Source: Coleofasciculus sp. S288 (GTDB taxonomy: Bacteria; Cyanobacteriota; Cyanobacteriia; Cyanobacteriales; Coleofasciculaceae). From it: DNA of 5,385 nt. Positions 1 through 4,751 of this stretch are shown here, piece after piece. How positions within the stretch are numbered: position 1 is the stretch's first letter; each line of letters starts with the position of its first letter. The notes beneath the pieces were generated by a model, which saw only the letters and a list, made by a program, of their open reading frames with translations, did not search any database and was not told where the DNA came from. Both the position numbers and the translations under genes were made by a program. The stretch covers positions 1-5,385 of the forward strand of contig JAIUYC010000372.1 in NCBI GenBank assembly GCA_020216575.1, read 5' to 3'.

Positions 1-33
1 CCCGGCGTCACTTGGGAGATAAAGTGCTGGGGG

Positions 34-573
34 ATGGCCATGAACCAAATTGATCGACTCGCCAAAAACTGCGATTTTTCCAAGGCATACCAACCACAAG
101 CACCAAAGGCTGAATCACCGGCTGTAGAGTTAGGGGTCATGCCTCCTTCTGATTGGGGCAAAGTTAATACGATTCCGGTGCTAGAGGAGAACGACACCTG
201 CGAAGTGCTACAGGGCAGATTCACAGGGCAAGTTGGCACGGTAGCGTCCATCAACCAATTCTCTGAGAAGCCTATCGCCCTAAATCTTCCCGGTGGTCAC
301 ATCAAACATTTTTTGCGCCCGGAACTAAAATTCATCAGTAAGAGCGAATTGAAACCACAACGGCAGCAGCTACAGACGGGCGATGTGCTGATGGGCAGCA
401 GGGTTGTGACCACCGGGGACTACGTTGGCGTGGCACGGCAGGTTAGGGAGGCTAATGCCCAGCGTGGAACCTTTGACAAACTAGCAGCGATTGAGTTGGT
501 AAAGGCTGGCCTAACGCCTGAGATGGCATTGGCAACAGCAACAGGCGAACTGGATGACGCCTCAGACTTCTAA
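34..573 (+). CDS. Hypothetical protein with a KOW-like motif; 5' end uncertain
   Basis: Unknown function. The 179-residue reading has a polar N-terminus, then a beta-rich centre at about 53-102. There V58, G61, F63, G65, G68 and V70 give the glycine spacing of a KOW-type barrel, a fold known from nucleic-acid-binding proteins such as NusG and ribosomal proteins. A second beta-like part follows (about 115-135), then a helical acidic tail ending in DDASDF. No signal peptide or membrane segment is seen. The start is doubtful: ATG occurs at 34 and 40, and the frame is open with no stop back to base 1, where it reads PGVTWEIKCWG, so the gene may begin outside the window. It lies 71 bp before another plus-strand gene of unknown function and is probably co-transcribed with it. 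KOW membership is inferred from spacing only. Confidence 0.72.
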   Translation: MAMNQIDRLAKNCDFSKAYQPQAPKAESPAVELGVMPPSDWGKVNTIPVLEENDTCEVLQGRFTGQVGTVASINQFSEKPIALNLPGGHIKHFLRPELKFISKSELKPQRQQLQTGDVLMGSRVVTTGDYVGVARQVREANAQRGTFDKLAAIELVKAGLTPEMALATATGELDDASDF

Positions 574-605
574 GCACACTCCTTGTGGGCAATGCTCACC
601 CTACT

Positions 606-626
606 ACTAATCACCAATGACTAATG
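606..626 (+). repeat. Degenerate heptanucleotide tandem repeat
   Basis: Three heptads in a row read ACTAATC, ACCAATG and ACTAATG (606-612, 613-619, 620-626). A fourth, diverged unit follows, and ACCAATG recurs at 641-647 over the start codon of the next gene. Short tandem heptads of this type (STRR) are a known feature of cyanobacterial intergenic DNA. No function is implied. Confidence 0.55.
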
Positions 627-629
627 ACT

Positions 630-634
630 GAGGA
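630..634 (+). promoter_or_regulatory. Ribosome binding site for the 645 gene
   Basis: GAGGA lies 10 nt before the ATG at 645. It supports that start and sits directly after the heptad repeats. Confidence 0.5.
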
Positions 635-644
635 TTAACCACCA

Positions 645-1103
645 ATGGCACAAACACTAGCACTCACTACAGCTACCGTAAAATACACCCCAGGCCAACC
701 ACGAGAGACACAATATGGACTTCGGATTAATGCCGTGCTGACTCTGCCAGATGGCACCGAGACAAAGCTTTGGGGCAATCCAGATGATGCAGCATTACTT
801 GCTCTCAGAAAGGGGCAAAGCGTTCAACTAGCCAAGAACCAAAAAGGGCAATGGCAGCTAATTGAGCAGGAACAATCACCCCAACAACTTCAGAATGGTG
901 CTGTACAAAATCAGGTAGGAGGGCAGTTTCAGCCCCGGTCTGATGATGAGAAACGAGCCATTGCTGCCAGAGTCACAGAAGATGCCAAATTGCTGAGGTA
1001 CTGCTTTCAACAAGCCAAGGAGCAGTGCGGCGAGTTCTGCGAAACCTCAGAGGACTTGAGAGCGATCGCAACCACGCTTTTTCTTCAAGCTGTGAAGCGA
1101 TGA
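645..1103 (+). CDS. Hypothetical protein, OB-like N-terminus with helical tail
   Basis: I do not recognise the family with certainty. The 152 residues split into three parts. Residues 1-75 alternate hydrophobic and polar residues in short strands with Gly/Pro turns (GLRINAVLTLPDG, KLWGN, GQWQLIEQ), as expected of a small beta-barrel such as an OB fold. Residues 75-98 are a Gln/Asn-rich linker. Residues 99-152 look like two or three helices with C120, C128 and C132, ending IATTLFLQAVKR. The order barrel, flexible linker, tail recalls small ssDNA-binding or replication-accessory proteins, but no diagnostic residue proves it. A GAGGA ribosome binding site lies 10 nt upstream. The gene follows the KOW-like gene by 71 bp on the same strand, which suggests an operon. 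A HIP1 octamer is embedded at 1062-1069. Confidence 0.75.
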   Translation: MAQTLALTTATVKYTPGQPRETQYGLRINAVLTLPDGTETKLWGNPDDAALLALRKGQSVQLAKNQKGQWQLIEQEQSPQQLQNGAVQNQVGGQFQPRSDDEKRAIAARVTEDAKLLRYCFQQAKEQCGEFCETSEDLRAIATTLFLQAVKR

Positions 1104-1122
1104 GTTAACCGCTCCGGTTGCC

Positions 1123-1219
1123 GCAAGCCAGCAGCTTTTGTGCCGGGAAGAATTCAGGTTTTGACAGAAATGTTTTACCATGTCCCGTCACCGCTTCGCT
1201 AAAAGCTGCTTTGGCTTGC
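1123..1219. repeat. Large imperfect inverted repeat (97-nt hairpin)
   Basis: The left arm 1123-1139 pairs with the right arm 1201-1219. GCAAGCC pairs with GGCTTGC, A1130 with T1212, and GCAGCTTTT with AAAAGCTGC, giving 17 base pairs with one 2-nt bulge (T1210-T1211). The pairing resumes inside as 1140-1148 with 1183-1191 (GTGCCGGGA against TCCCGTCAC, 8 of 9), with nine unpaired bases at 1192-1200. The loop is 1149-1182. It starts 20 nt after the stop of the 645 gene. The only T-run is seven T at 1241-1247, about 20 nt past the stem, so it is not a textbook terminator. Confidence 0.85.
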
Positions 1220-1281
1220 TAATTGGGTACTTTTGCTTAGTTTTTTTGCGAGTGAGAAAAGTCACGAAAATTGGTCTATAG

Positions 1282-1311
1282 AGTGCGAAGTTGTGAGATT
1301 CTGTGAGAAAG
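1282..1311 (+). repeat. 10-bp phased TGTGAGA repeat, cluster 1
   Basis: TGTGAGA occurs at 1292 and 1302, with a weaker unit AGTGCGA at 1282, all at exact 10-bp spacing. The 27 bp at 1285-1311 match 1408-1434 at 21 positions, so the cluster is a diverged direct repeat of the second cluster. A related GTGAGAAAAGTCA is at 1252-1264. One-turn spacing suits a protein bound on one face of the helix. Confidence 0.55.
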
Positions 1312-1320
1312 AAATTTTAA

Positions 1321-1368
1321 GCCGGGATATTTTTTGCCCTGTTGATAATCTCTATCATCACTATCGGC
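1321..1368. repeat. Bulged stem-loop between the two repeat clusters
   Basis: GCC (1321-1323) and GATA (1326-1329) pair with TATCGGC (1362-1368), leaving two G bulged. Inside, TGATA (1343-1347) pairs with TATCA (1353-1357) around a 5-nt loop. Stems are short, so on its own this is weak; it is notable for sitting between two copies of the same repeat. Confidence 0.35.
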
Positions 1369-1401
1369 GAACAGTGGAAAATCTCCCTACTCCTATCTCA
1401 G

Positions 1402-1434
1402 TTTTGTGTGAATTTGTGAGATTTTGTGATAAGT
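1402..1434 (+). repeat. 10-bp phased TTGTG repeat, cluster 2
   Basis: TTGTG occurs at 1404, 1414 and 1424, exactly 10 bp apart, in the units TTTTGTGTGA, ATTTGTGAGA and TTTTGTGATA. The first unit recurs unchanged at 1603-1612. The 3' side runs into the inverted-repeat arm TGATAAGTCA (1427-1436). Confidence 0.6.
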
Positions 1435-1619
1435 CAGGAGTAAGCAGTATCTAGCTTTTTTAAAGCAAAATGAGGCTTAATAGTTAAAATTCCTAGGCTC
1501 TATTGAGAAAGCTGTTCATCTACTTCCTTGTTTTGGTTTCGTGCATCTAGCAGCTTACTCTTACTTATGTTTGAGCTTGTCTATAACGGGCTTAATTGTT
1601 GCTTTTGTGTGACTTATCA
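1427..1619. repeat. Inverted-repeat arms with two alternative partners
   Basis: TGATAAGTCA (1427-1436) is exactly complementary to TGACTTATCA (1610-1619). The overlapping arm ATAAGT (1429-1434) plus GAGTAAGC (1438-1445) also pairs with GCTTACTC (1553-1560) plus ACTTAT (1563-1568), 14 bp with a small internal loop. The two pairings exclude each other. Loop lengths above 100 nt make either fold uncertain. Confidence 0.45.
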
Positions 1620-1697
1620 GACAAGATTTCGACTGGGTTTCCTCTAGAAAATCGGCTTTCTACCCGCAAATGGGCGTTCTTTCCTTATTCATACTTG

Positions 1698-1724
1698 TTG
1701 AGAATAGGAGCCTTTCACTATAAG
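1698..1724 (+). promoter_or_regulatory. Weak promoter-like sequence before the three-way junction
   Basis: TTGAGA (1698-1703) resembles a -35 box and TATAAG (1719-1724) a -10 box, but the spacing is only 15 bp; TTGTTG at 1695-1700 would give 18 bp. A transcript would start near 1731, inside the outer stem, which argues against it as the promoter of a complete structured RNA. Confidence 0.2.
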
Positions 1725-1803
1725 GAGCAAGCCAAGTTGAGATGTACATCTGAAGATGTACTGGAAATTTCTGAACGAAATTTCCGTTCTCAACGGCTTG
1801 CTC
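1725..1803. repeat. Near-perfect three-way junction structure (candidate ncRNA or folded DNA site)
   Basis: 64 of 79 bases pair in one compact fold. Outer stem: GAGCAAGCC (1725-1733) with GGCTTGCTC (1795-1803), an AA bulge, then GTTGAGA (1736-1742) with TCTCAAC (1788-1794). Inside are two perfect hairpins: GTACATC/GATGTAC (1744-1761, loop TGAA) and GGAAATTTC/GAAATTTCC (1763-1785, loop TGAAC). The junctions are 1, 1 and 2 nt. There is no mismatch. It starts 17 nt past the stop of the minus-strand gene, so that gene's transcript could carry it in its 3' UTR, but no T-tract follows on either strand. It may be an RNA, a cruciform, or a hairpin site for a recombinase or Rep-type nuclease; direction is unknown. 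TTCATAC (1688-1694) and GTATGAA (1811-1817) could add a further outer stem. Confidence 0.85.
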
Positions 1804-1820
1804 TCCGAGGGTATGAAGAT

Positions 1821-2231
1821 TCACAAAGGTGATCTTTCTGCGAGATGTCTCAGCAGTGACAACGCCCGATGGTTCCCCTTTGATGCAAGGTACTCCCATA
1901 AAGCGAACCAGTCATGAACCGGACGGGCAAGAACTATTGGGGGAATTTCGCTAGGCACAAAACAATACTTGAGTTCCCCAGAGAACTTACGGCTTTTGAG
2001 GAAACTTCTTTTTCTTTGCCCTAGCGGTTCGCGCAAATCAACGGCAAAGTTTGAAAGACTAAAGCCGATGTCTTCACTGATGAACGAACCGTTTTTGGAT
2101 TTGAGAATTTTTAAATGAAACTCACCCAACTTGTGTTCTGTAACTTCGCTTATGCGCTCGTACTCAAATGGCAAGTTGCCCCATTCGTTCGGATGGGTGT
2201 CAAAATGTGTCACGATCGATTTGCCCTCCAT
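1821..2231 (-). CDS. Hypothetical protein with WEYL...GN...LL C-terminal motif
   Basis: 136 residues, function not known. The N-terminal part (1-65) is mixed; residues 66-85 are very basic (LREPLGQRKRSFLKSRKF), which could bind nucleic acid. The C-terminus (94-136) has PSEIPP, then W108, W112, EYL, G119, N120, A123 and LLRHLAE. From memory, a helical tail with this Trp/Gly-Asn/Leu-Leu pattern recurs in cyanobacterial plasmid- and phage-associated proteins, where it usually continues into an ERR(V/I)D segment. Here a stop falls where that would begin, so the protein may be shortened. The ATG at 2231 has no clear ribosome binding site. The gene is divergent from the recombinase, 216 bp away, and ends beside the three-way junction. 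Coding is supported by length and residue make-up, not by a recognised family. Confidence 0.6.
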   Translation of the reverse strand: MEGKSIVTHFDTHPNEWGNLPFEYERISEVTEHKLGEFHLKILKSKNGSFISEDIGFSLSNFAVDLREPLGQRKRSFLKSRKFSGELKYCFVPSEIPPIVLARPVHDWFALWEYLASKGNHRALSLLRHLAERSPL

Positions 2232-2257
2232 AGGCTGTATCTGTGGAGTGGAAGTCT

Positions 2258-2280
2258 CAGGTAGGTACTAGGCATACCTG
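2258..2280. repeat. Hairpin CAGGTA/TACCTG in the divergent intergenic region
   Basis: CAGGTA (2258-2263) pairs with TACCTG (2275-2280) over an 11-nt loop. It lies 27 bp before the start of the minus-strand gene and may be an operator or a 5' UTR hairpin for it. Confidence 0.35.
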
Positions 2281-2315
2281 CTTGAGGCGTTGGATATTTA
2301 TTTGATTAGAAGTCT

Positions 2316-2350
2316 AGCAGTTGACAGCGCGGTTACTGCTCTCATTTAAC
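2316..2350 (+). promoter_or_regulatory. Candidate recombinase promoter overlapped by an inverted repeat
   Basis: TTGACA at 2321-2326 is a perfect -35 match. TTTAAC (2345-2350, 18 bp away) is a four-of-six -10 match. The inverted repeat AGCAGT (2316-2321) and ACTGCT (2335-2340) covers the -35 and spacer, as a repressor operator would. The transcript would start near 2357 with a leader of about 90 nt before the ATG at 2448. Confidence 0.4.
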
Positions 2351-2368
2351 TCCCCTTAACAAGGGGGG
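2350..2368. repeat. Short C/G-rich palindrome of cyanobacterial type
   Basis: CCCCTT (2352-2357) pairs with AAGGGG (2361-2366) over loop AAC, extended by one G-T and one C-G pair. Very similar CCCCTT...AAGGGG palindromes are scattered through many cyanobacterial intergenic regions. There is no following T-tract, so I do not call it a terminator. Confidence 0.5.
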
Positions 2369-2386
2369 TGATGCTCGAAAATGAAT

Positions 2387-2418
2387 AAGGCGTGTTTCTG
2401 CTCAGGATTACACGCCTT
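2387..2418. repeat. 9-bp inverted repeat upstream of the recombinase (candidate att or operator site)
   Basis: AAGGCGTGT (2387-2395) and ACACGCCTT (2410-2418) are perfect inverted arms around a 14-bp asymmetric centre, 32 bp in all and ending 29 bp before the recombinase ATG. The overall size is close to the 28-34 bp core sites of tyrosine recombinases, although their arms usually leave 6-8 bp between them. In RNA it would form a leader hairpin. AAAAAGTTTTT follows at 2425-2435, but 6 nt or more past the stem, so terminator function is doubtful. Confidence 0.5.
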
Positions 2419-2447
2419 CTGTGTAAAAAGTTTTTGCTTGAGATTCC

Positions 2448-3515
2448 ATGATATCAATTCAAAATTCCCCCTCTGATGGGAATCCTCAGATAGTCCAAAC
2501 TTGCGAAAACGCTCATTATGACAAGTTTTCTATCAGTCCTTTTGACACCTTTATGGGTAGTTCGCTCTCACTAGCAAATAATGGTAGTTGGCTCCATCAG
2601 TGCCAAGATGATTTAATCTCCCAACTCCTCCAAGACAAACGCTCTGCTAACACACGAGCGGCATACGAGCGAGATTTACGGCATTTTTTTGAAGTGGTAG
2701 CCAATGCGCCCAAGCCATCACCTCAGTTAGTAGCCGAGTTCCTAAGCTTGGATAGGTTCGCTGCTGTGAGCTTGGTTTTGAGGTACAAGGCGTATTTGCT
2801 ACACAAGGGACTCAAGCCAGCAACCATTAATCGACGGCTAGCGGCTATCAAATCATTGGTCAAGTTTGCGCGGAAGGTGGGGAAGTGTTCCTACAGTTTG
2901 GAGGACATCGAGGGCGAACGAAACCAAGCTTACAGGGACACTACAGGCATCAACATTACTGCGTTCAAGCGAGTCCTCAAGCAATGCGATCGCTCAACCT
3001 TGAAGGGGTTAAGAGACTACGCCGTCCTTCATTTATTCTGGAGTAATGCCCTGCGTCGGAATGAAGTGGCGACTCTTGACGTGCGAGACTTCGATCCGAA
3101 CGATAAGACATTGGCTATCCTTGGCAAGGGTCAAGCCCAAAAGCAGGTAATTACTATCTCAGAGGGTACAACACAAGCCATCTTAGCTTGGCTTAATGCG
3201 AGAAAGAGTATTGACCCCAATGCACCTTTGTTTGTGGCAGTTAGTCACAACAAGCGAGGGCATCGGCTGACGGGTGAGGCGTTACGACAACTGGTAGAAG
3301 GATACTGCCTGAAAGCAGGGGTAACCAAGAAAATGAGTCCCCACCGCATCCGACATTCGAGTATAACCCACGCCTTAGACGAAACTGGGGACGTGAGAAA
3401 GGTACAGAAGCTTAGTCGGCACAAAAAAATAGAGACGGTAATGCTTTATGATGATAACCGCATTAATGCTCAGGGTTCGCTGACAGAGCTATTGTCCAAT
3501 GCGCTAGAAGAGTAA
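2448..3515 (+). CDS. Tyrosine recombinase / phage-type integrase
   Basis: Site-specific DNA recombinase of the XerC/D-lambda integrase family, 355 residues. After an unusual N-terminal extension (about 1-50, polar), the SAM-like DNA-binding core domain spans about 53-145 (NTRAAYERDLRHF, TINRRLAAIKSLVKFA). The catalytic domain spans about 165-350. The full active site is visible: R203 with E206 (ALRRNEV), K227 (GKG), H299 and R302 (PHRIR), H325 (SRHKK) and nucleophile Y334 (VMLYDD), nine residues after the histidine as usual. It cuts and rejoins DNA through a 3'-phosphotyrosine link. Length is above the roughly 300 of Xer proteins because of the extension; M36 (2553) is a possible later start, but neither start has a clear ribosome binding site. 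A HIP1 site is embedded at 2986. Uma2 follows after 43 bp. Whether it mobilises an element, inverts DNA or resolves dimers cannot be told. Confidence 0.95.
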   Translation: MISIQNSPSDGNPQIVQTCENAHYDKFSISPFDTFMGSSLSLANNGSWLHQCQDDLISQLLQDKRSANTRAAYERDLRHFFEVVANAPKPSPQLVAEFLSLDRFAAVSLVLRYKAYLLHKGLKPATINRRLAAIKSLVKFARKVGKCSYSLEDIEGERNQAYRDTTGINITAFKRVLKQCDRSTLKGLRDYAVLHLFWSNALRRNEVATLDVRDFDPNDKTLAILGKGQAQKQVITISEGTTQAILAWLNARKSIDPNAPLFVAVSHNKRGHRLTGEALRQLVEGYCLKAGVTKKMSPHRIRHSSITHALDETGDVRKVQKLSRHKKIETVMLYDDNRINAQGSLTELLSNALEE

Positions 3516-3544
3516 CAGCGCTACTAGACAAAATGGTTTTCTCA

Positions 3545-3557
3545 AAGGAGCGATCGC
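3545..3557 (+). promoter_or_regulatory. Ribosome binding site fused to a HIP1 octamer
   Basis: AAGGAG (3545-3550) lies 8 nt before the Uma2 ATG at 3559. The HIP1 palindrome GCGATCGC (3550-3557) shares its last G and fills the whole spacer. This fixes the start and suggests Uma2 is well translated from the transcript of the upstream recombinase. Confidence 0.7.
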
Positions 3558-3558
3558 C

Positions 3559-4116
3559 ATGACTCAGACAACTGAAAAACTCACCTTTGAGCGCTATCTA
3601 ACTTACGATGACGGCACGAGTAACCGCTATGAACTGGAACGAGGGAAACTGGTTTTAATGAATCCTCCTACTGTCAGGCATCTACTAATTGCTAAGTTCA
3701 TTGAGCGGCTCTTAGACGATGAAATCAATCGCCTCGTCATACCGTGGGTAGCTTTGAGAGAGGCTGGAGTCCAAACCGAGTTGGATTCATCACGACTACC
3801 TGATGTCTGTGTAGTGACTCAGCAGCAGGTAGCTGAGCTAATGGATCAATCAGCCGTCTTCCGCGTACCGGCTCAACTGGCTGTTGAGATAGTCAGTCCC
3901 AGTTCAGTAGAGCGAGACTATAAAAAAAAGCCGCTGGAGTATGCCAATAAGGGTATCAAAGAATATTGGATTGTTGACCCAATTGAGAGCAAGGTAACAG
4001 TTTTTCAGCTAGTCAATGGACGCTATCGGGAACGTGTGTTTACAGGTGGTCAACGCATTGTTTCGCACGTCTTCTCTGAACTGGCTGTGACAGTTCAACA
4101 GATTCTGTTAACTTAG
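3559..4116 (+). CDS. Uma2 family (DUF820) predicted restriction-like endonuclease
   Basis: 185 residues, the usual length for Uma2/DUF820, a family with the PD-(D/E)XK nuclease fold that is hugely expanded in cyanobacteria and mostly of unknown role. Visible hallmarks in order: RYELERGKLVLM (23-34, beta hairpin), H41 and the following helix, PD at 81-82 (PDVCVV), E110 in VEIVSPSS (109-116), D120, the lysines K122-K124, Y128, G132 and YWIVDP (136-141). The PD, E and following lysine positions are the expected metal-site set, so it looks intact. The protein ends with the usual C-terminal segment (VFSELAVTVQQILL). It is a soluble cytoplasmic protein. It lies 43 bp after the recombinase on the same strand with a strong ribosome binding site, so co-transcription is likely. 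The stop codon overlaps a hairpin. Substrate is unknown. Confidence 0.93.
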   Translation: MTQTTEKLTFERYLTYDDGTSNRYELERGKLVLMNPPTVRHLLIAKFIERLLDDEINRLVIPWVALREAGVQTELDSSRLPDVCVVTQQQVAELMDQSAVFRVPAQLAVEIVSPSSVERDYKKKPLEYANKGIKEYWIVDPIESKVTVFQLVNGRYRERVFTGGQRIVSHVFSELAVTVQQILLT

Positions 4117-4150
4117 GGGTTCTCCAAGGGCACTCGCCTGAACCCCCTTG
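4116..4150 (+). other. Two mutually exclusive hairpins after Uma2
   Basis: GGGGTTC (4116-4122) pairs with GAACCCC (4140-4146), starting at the last base of the Uma2 stop codon. CAAGGG (4125-4130) can instead pair with CCCTTG (4145-4150). The right arms overlap at 4145-4146, so the full stems compete. No T-tract follows, which makes simple intrinsic termination unlikely. It may be an mRNA 3' end or processing structure. Confidence 0.4.
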
Positions 4151-4182
4151 AACTTATACACTTGCGTCAACGTTCCGCAAAC

Positions 4183-4190
4183 GCGATCGC
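4183..4190. repeat. HIP1 octamer, intergenic
   Basis: GCGATCGC, the highly iterated palindrome typical of cyanobacterial genomes, between Uma2 and the LRAT gene. It is preceded by a weak TTGCG/CGCAA inverted repeat (about 4163-4181). Confidence 0.9.
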
Positions 4191-4208
4191 ACACCCCAGC
4201 CTTCGACA

Positions 4209-4242
4209 CTGAGAAAAGACACCAATTTCTCAGATGAAAGGA
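4209..4242 (+). promoter_or_regulatory. 8-bp hairpin and ribosome binding site before the LRAT gene
   Basis: CTGAGAAA (4209-4216) and TTTCTCAG (4226-4233) are perfect inverted arms with a 9-nt loop. The ribosome binding site AAAGGA (4237-4242) starts 3 nt later and is 11 nt before the ATG at 4254. The position suits either a DNA operator or a leader hairpin that affects ribosome access; no promoter is evident. Confidence 0.5.
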
Positions 4243-4253
4243 AACTACTTTAT

Positions 4254-4751
4254 ATGGCTCAAGGCGATCACATCTACATAGATTACGGCTTTTATAGCCA
4301 TCATGGTATTGATTGTGGTGATGGTACAGTTATCCACTTTTCCAAAAAAAAAGGAAGAGTTTCCCAAGATACTATACACTCCTTTGCCTGTGGAAATAGG
4401 ATTTATACGAAGCAAGGCAAACATCGTTATTCACCAGAACAGGTAGTACAACGAGCAAAAAGCAAACTTGGAGAAACCGAATACAATCTTGGACTTAATA
4501 ACTGCGAACACTTTGCTACTTGGTGCCATTCAGGTCAGCACCATAGTAAACAGGTAGGAAATTTTGTAGAACCCGCTGCTGTTGCAGGTTTAAGCGCTGC
4601 TTTAGGGGCAATCCCCGTTACTACTGCCGCTCCAGGTCTTCTGGGACTGGTAGGAATAACCACAACTGTTGGGCTTGGCGCACTTTTTCCAGTCGGGGCT
4701 ATTTTAGGGGGAGCTTATATAGCTTACAAGGTCATCAGTGATGACGATTAG
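4254..4751 (+). CDS. LRAT/NC-domain (permuted NlpC/P60) protein with hydrophobic C-terminal tail
   Basis: 165 residues. The N-terminal domain (3-92) matches the LRAT/H-rev107 group, circularly permuted papain-like enzymes that act as acyltransferases or phospholipases on lipids. Visible: GDHIYIDY (4-11), the H16-H17-GI histidine motif, GDGTVIHF (22-29) with the second histidine H28, and the nucleophile C84 in NNCEHFATW. Residues 93-106 are a polar link. Residues 107-158 are Ala/Gly-rich and hydrophobic (GLSAALGAIP, GLLGLVG, GLGALFPVGAILGGAYIAYKV), enough for two membrane passes or a glycine-zipper hairpin, ending in acidic DDD. This suggests a tail-anchored membrane protein with a cytosolic catalytic domain. 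No signal peptide is seen. It lies 137 bp after Uma2, with its own leader hairpin. Substrate and physiological role are unknown; family placement is confident, lipid activity is inferred. Confidence 0.88.
   Translation: MAQGDHIYIDYGFYSHHGIDCGDGTVIHFSKKKGRVSQDTIHSFACGNRIYTKQGKHRYSPEQVVQRAKSKLGETEYNLGLNNCEHFATWCHSGQHHSKQVGNFVEPAAVAGLSAALGAIPVTTAAPGLLGLVGITTTVGLGALFPVGAILGGAYIAYKVISDDD

Larger units (their letters stand above)
1104..1820. other. Gene-free, structure-rich intergenic region
   Basis: About 700 bp with no convincing coding frame. The frames that are open are short, lack good starts, and run across palindromes. It contains, in order, a 5-bp hairpin (AACCG/CGGTT, 1107-1119), a large imperfect hairpin, two clusters of TTGTG repeats, a bulged stem at 1321-1368, paired ATAAGT/GAGTAAGC arms, a 6-bp hairpin (TAGAAA/TTTCTA, 1645-1662) and a three-way junction. 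Such density suggests a cis-acting locus (origin, partition or recombination site) or a structured RNA. Which of these it is cannot be decided from sequence alone. Confidence 0.7.

Noticed and set aside
606..626. CRISPR array
   Set aside because: Repeats are 7 bp in direct tandem with no spacers. None of the other repeats has the 25-40 bp repeat/spacer layout.
1233..1454. Plus-strand open frame of 73 codons
   Set aside because: Starts with a non-ATG codon with no ribosome binding site. Its apparent internal repeat (RFCEK / RFCDK) is simply the 27-bp DNA direct repeat read in frame.
1725..1803. tRNA or tRNA-like cloverleaf
   Set aside because: Only two inner hairpins, a 16-bp outer stem, no anticodon-loop or T-loop consensus and no CCA-type end.
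1123..1803. Retron or group II intron RNA
   Set aside because: No reverse transcriptase in the window and no domain V-like hairpin recognised; the two structures alone do not justify the call.
1596..1832. Plus-strand open frame of 78 codons
   Set aside because: TTG start without a ribosome binding site; runs straight through the three-way junction palindromes and has no protein-like pattern.
1660..1899. Minus-strand open frame of 79 codons, tested as a frameshifted continuation of the 1821-2231 gene
   Set aside because: It overlaps the end of that gene in another frame but does not supply the expected ERR(V/I)D continuation, and most of it is palindrome sequence.
4330..4338. DnaA box TTATCCACT
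   Set aside because: Single 8-of-9 match inside the LRAT coding sequence, with only a weaker match at 5048-5056; no cluster, so no origin is claimed.
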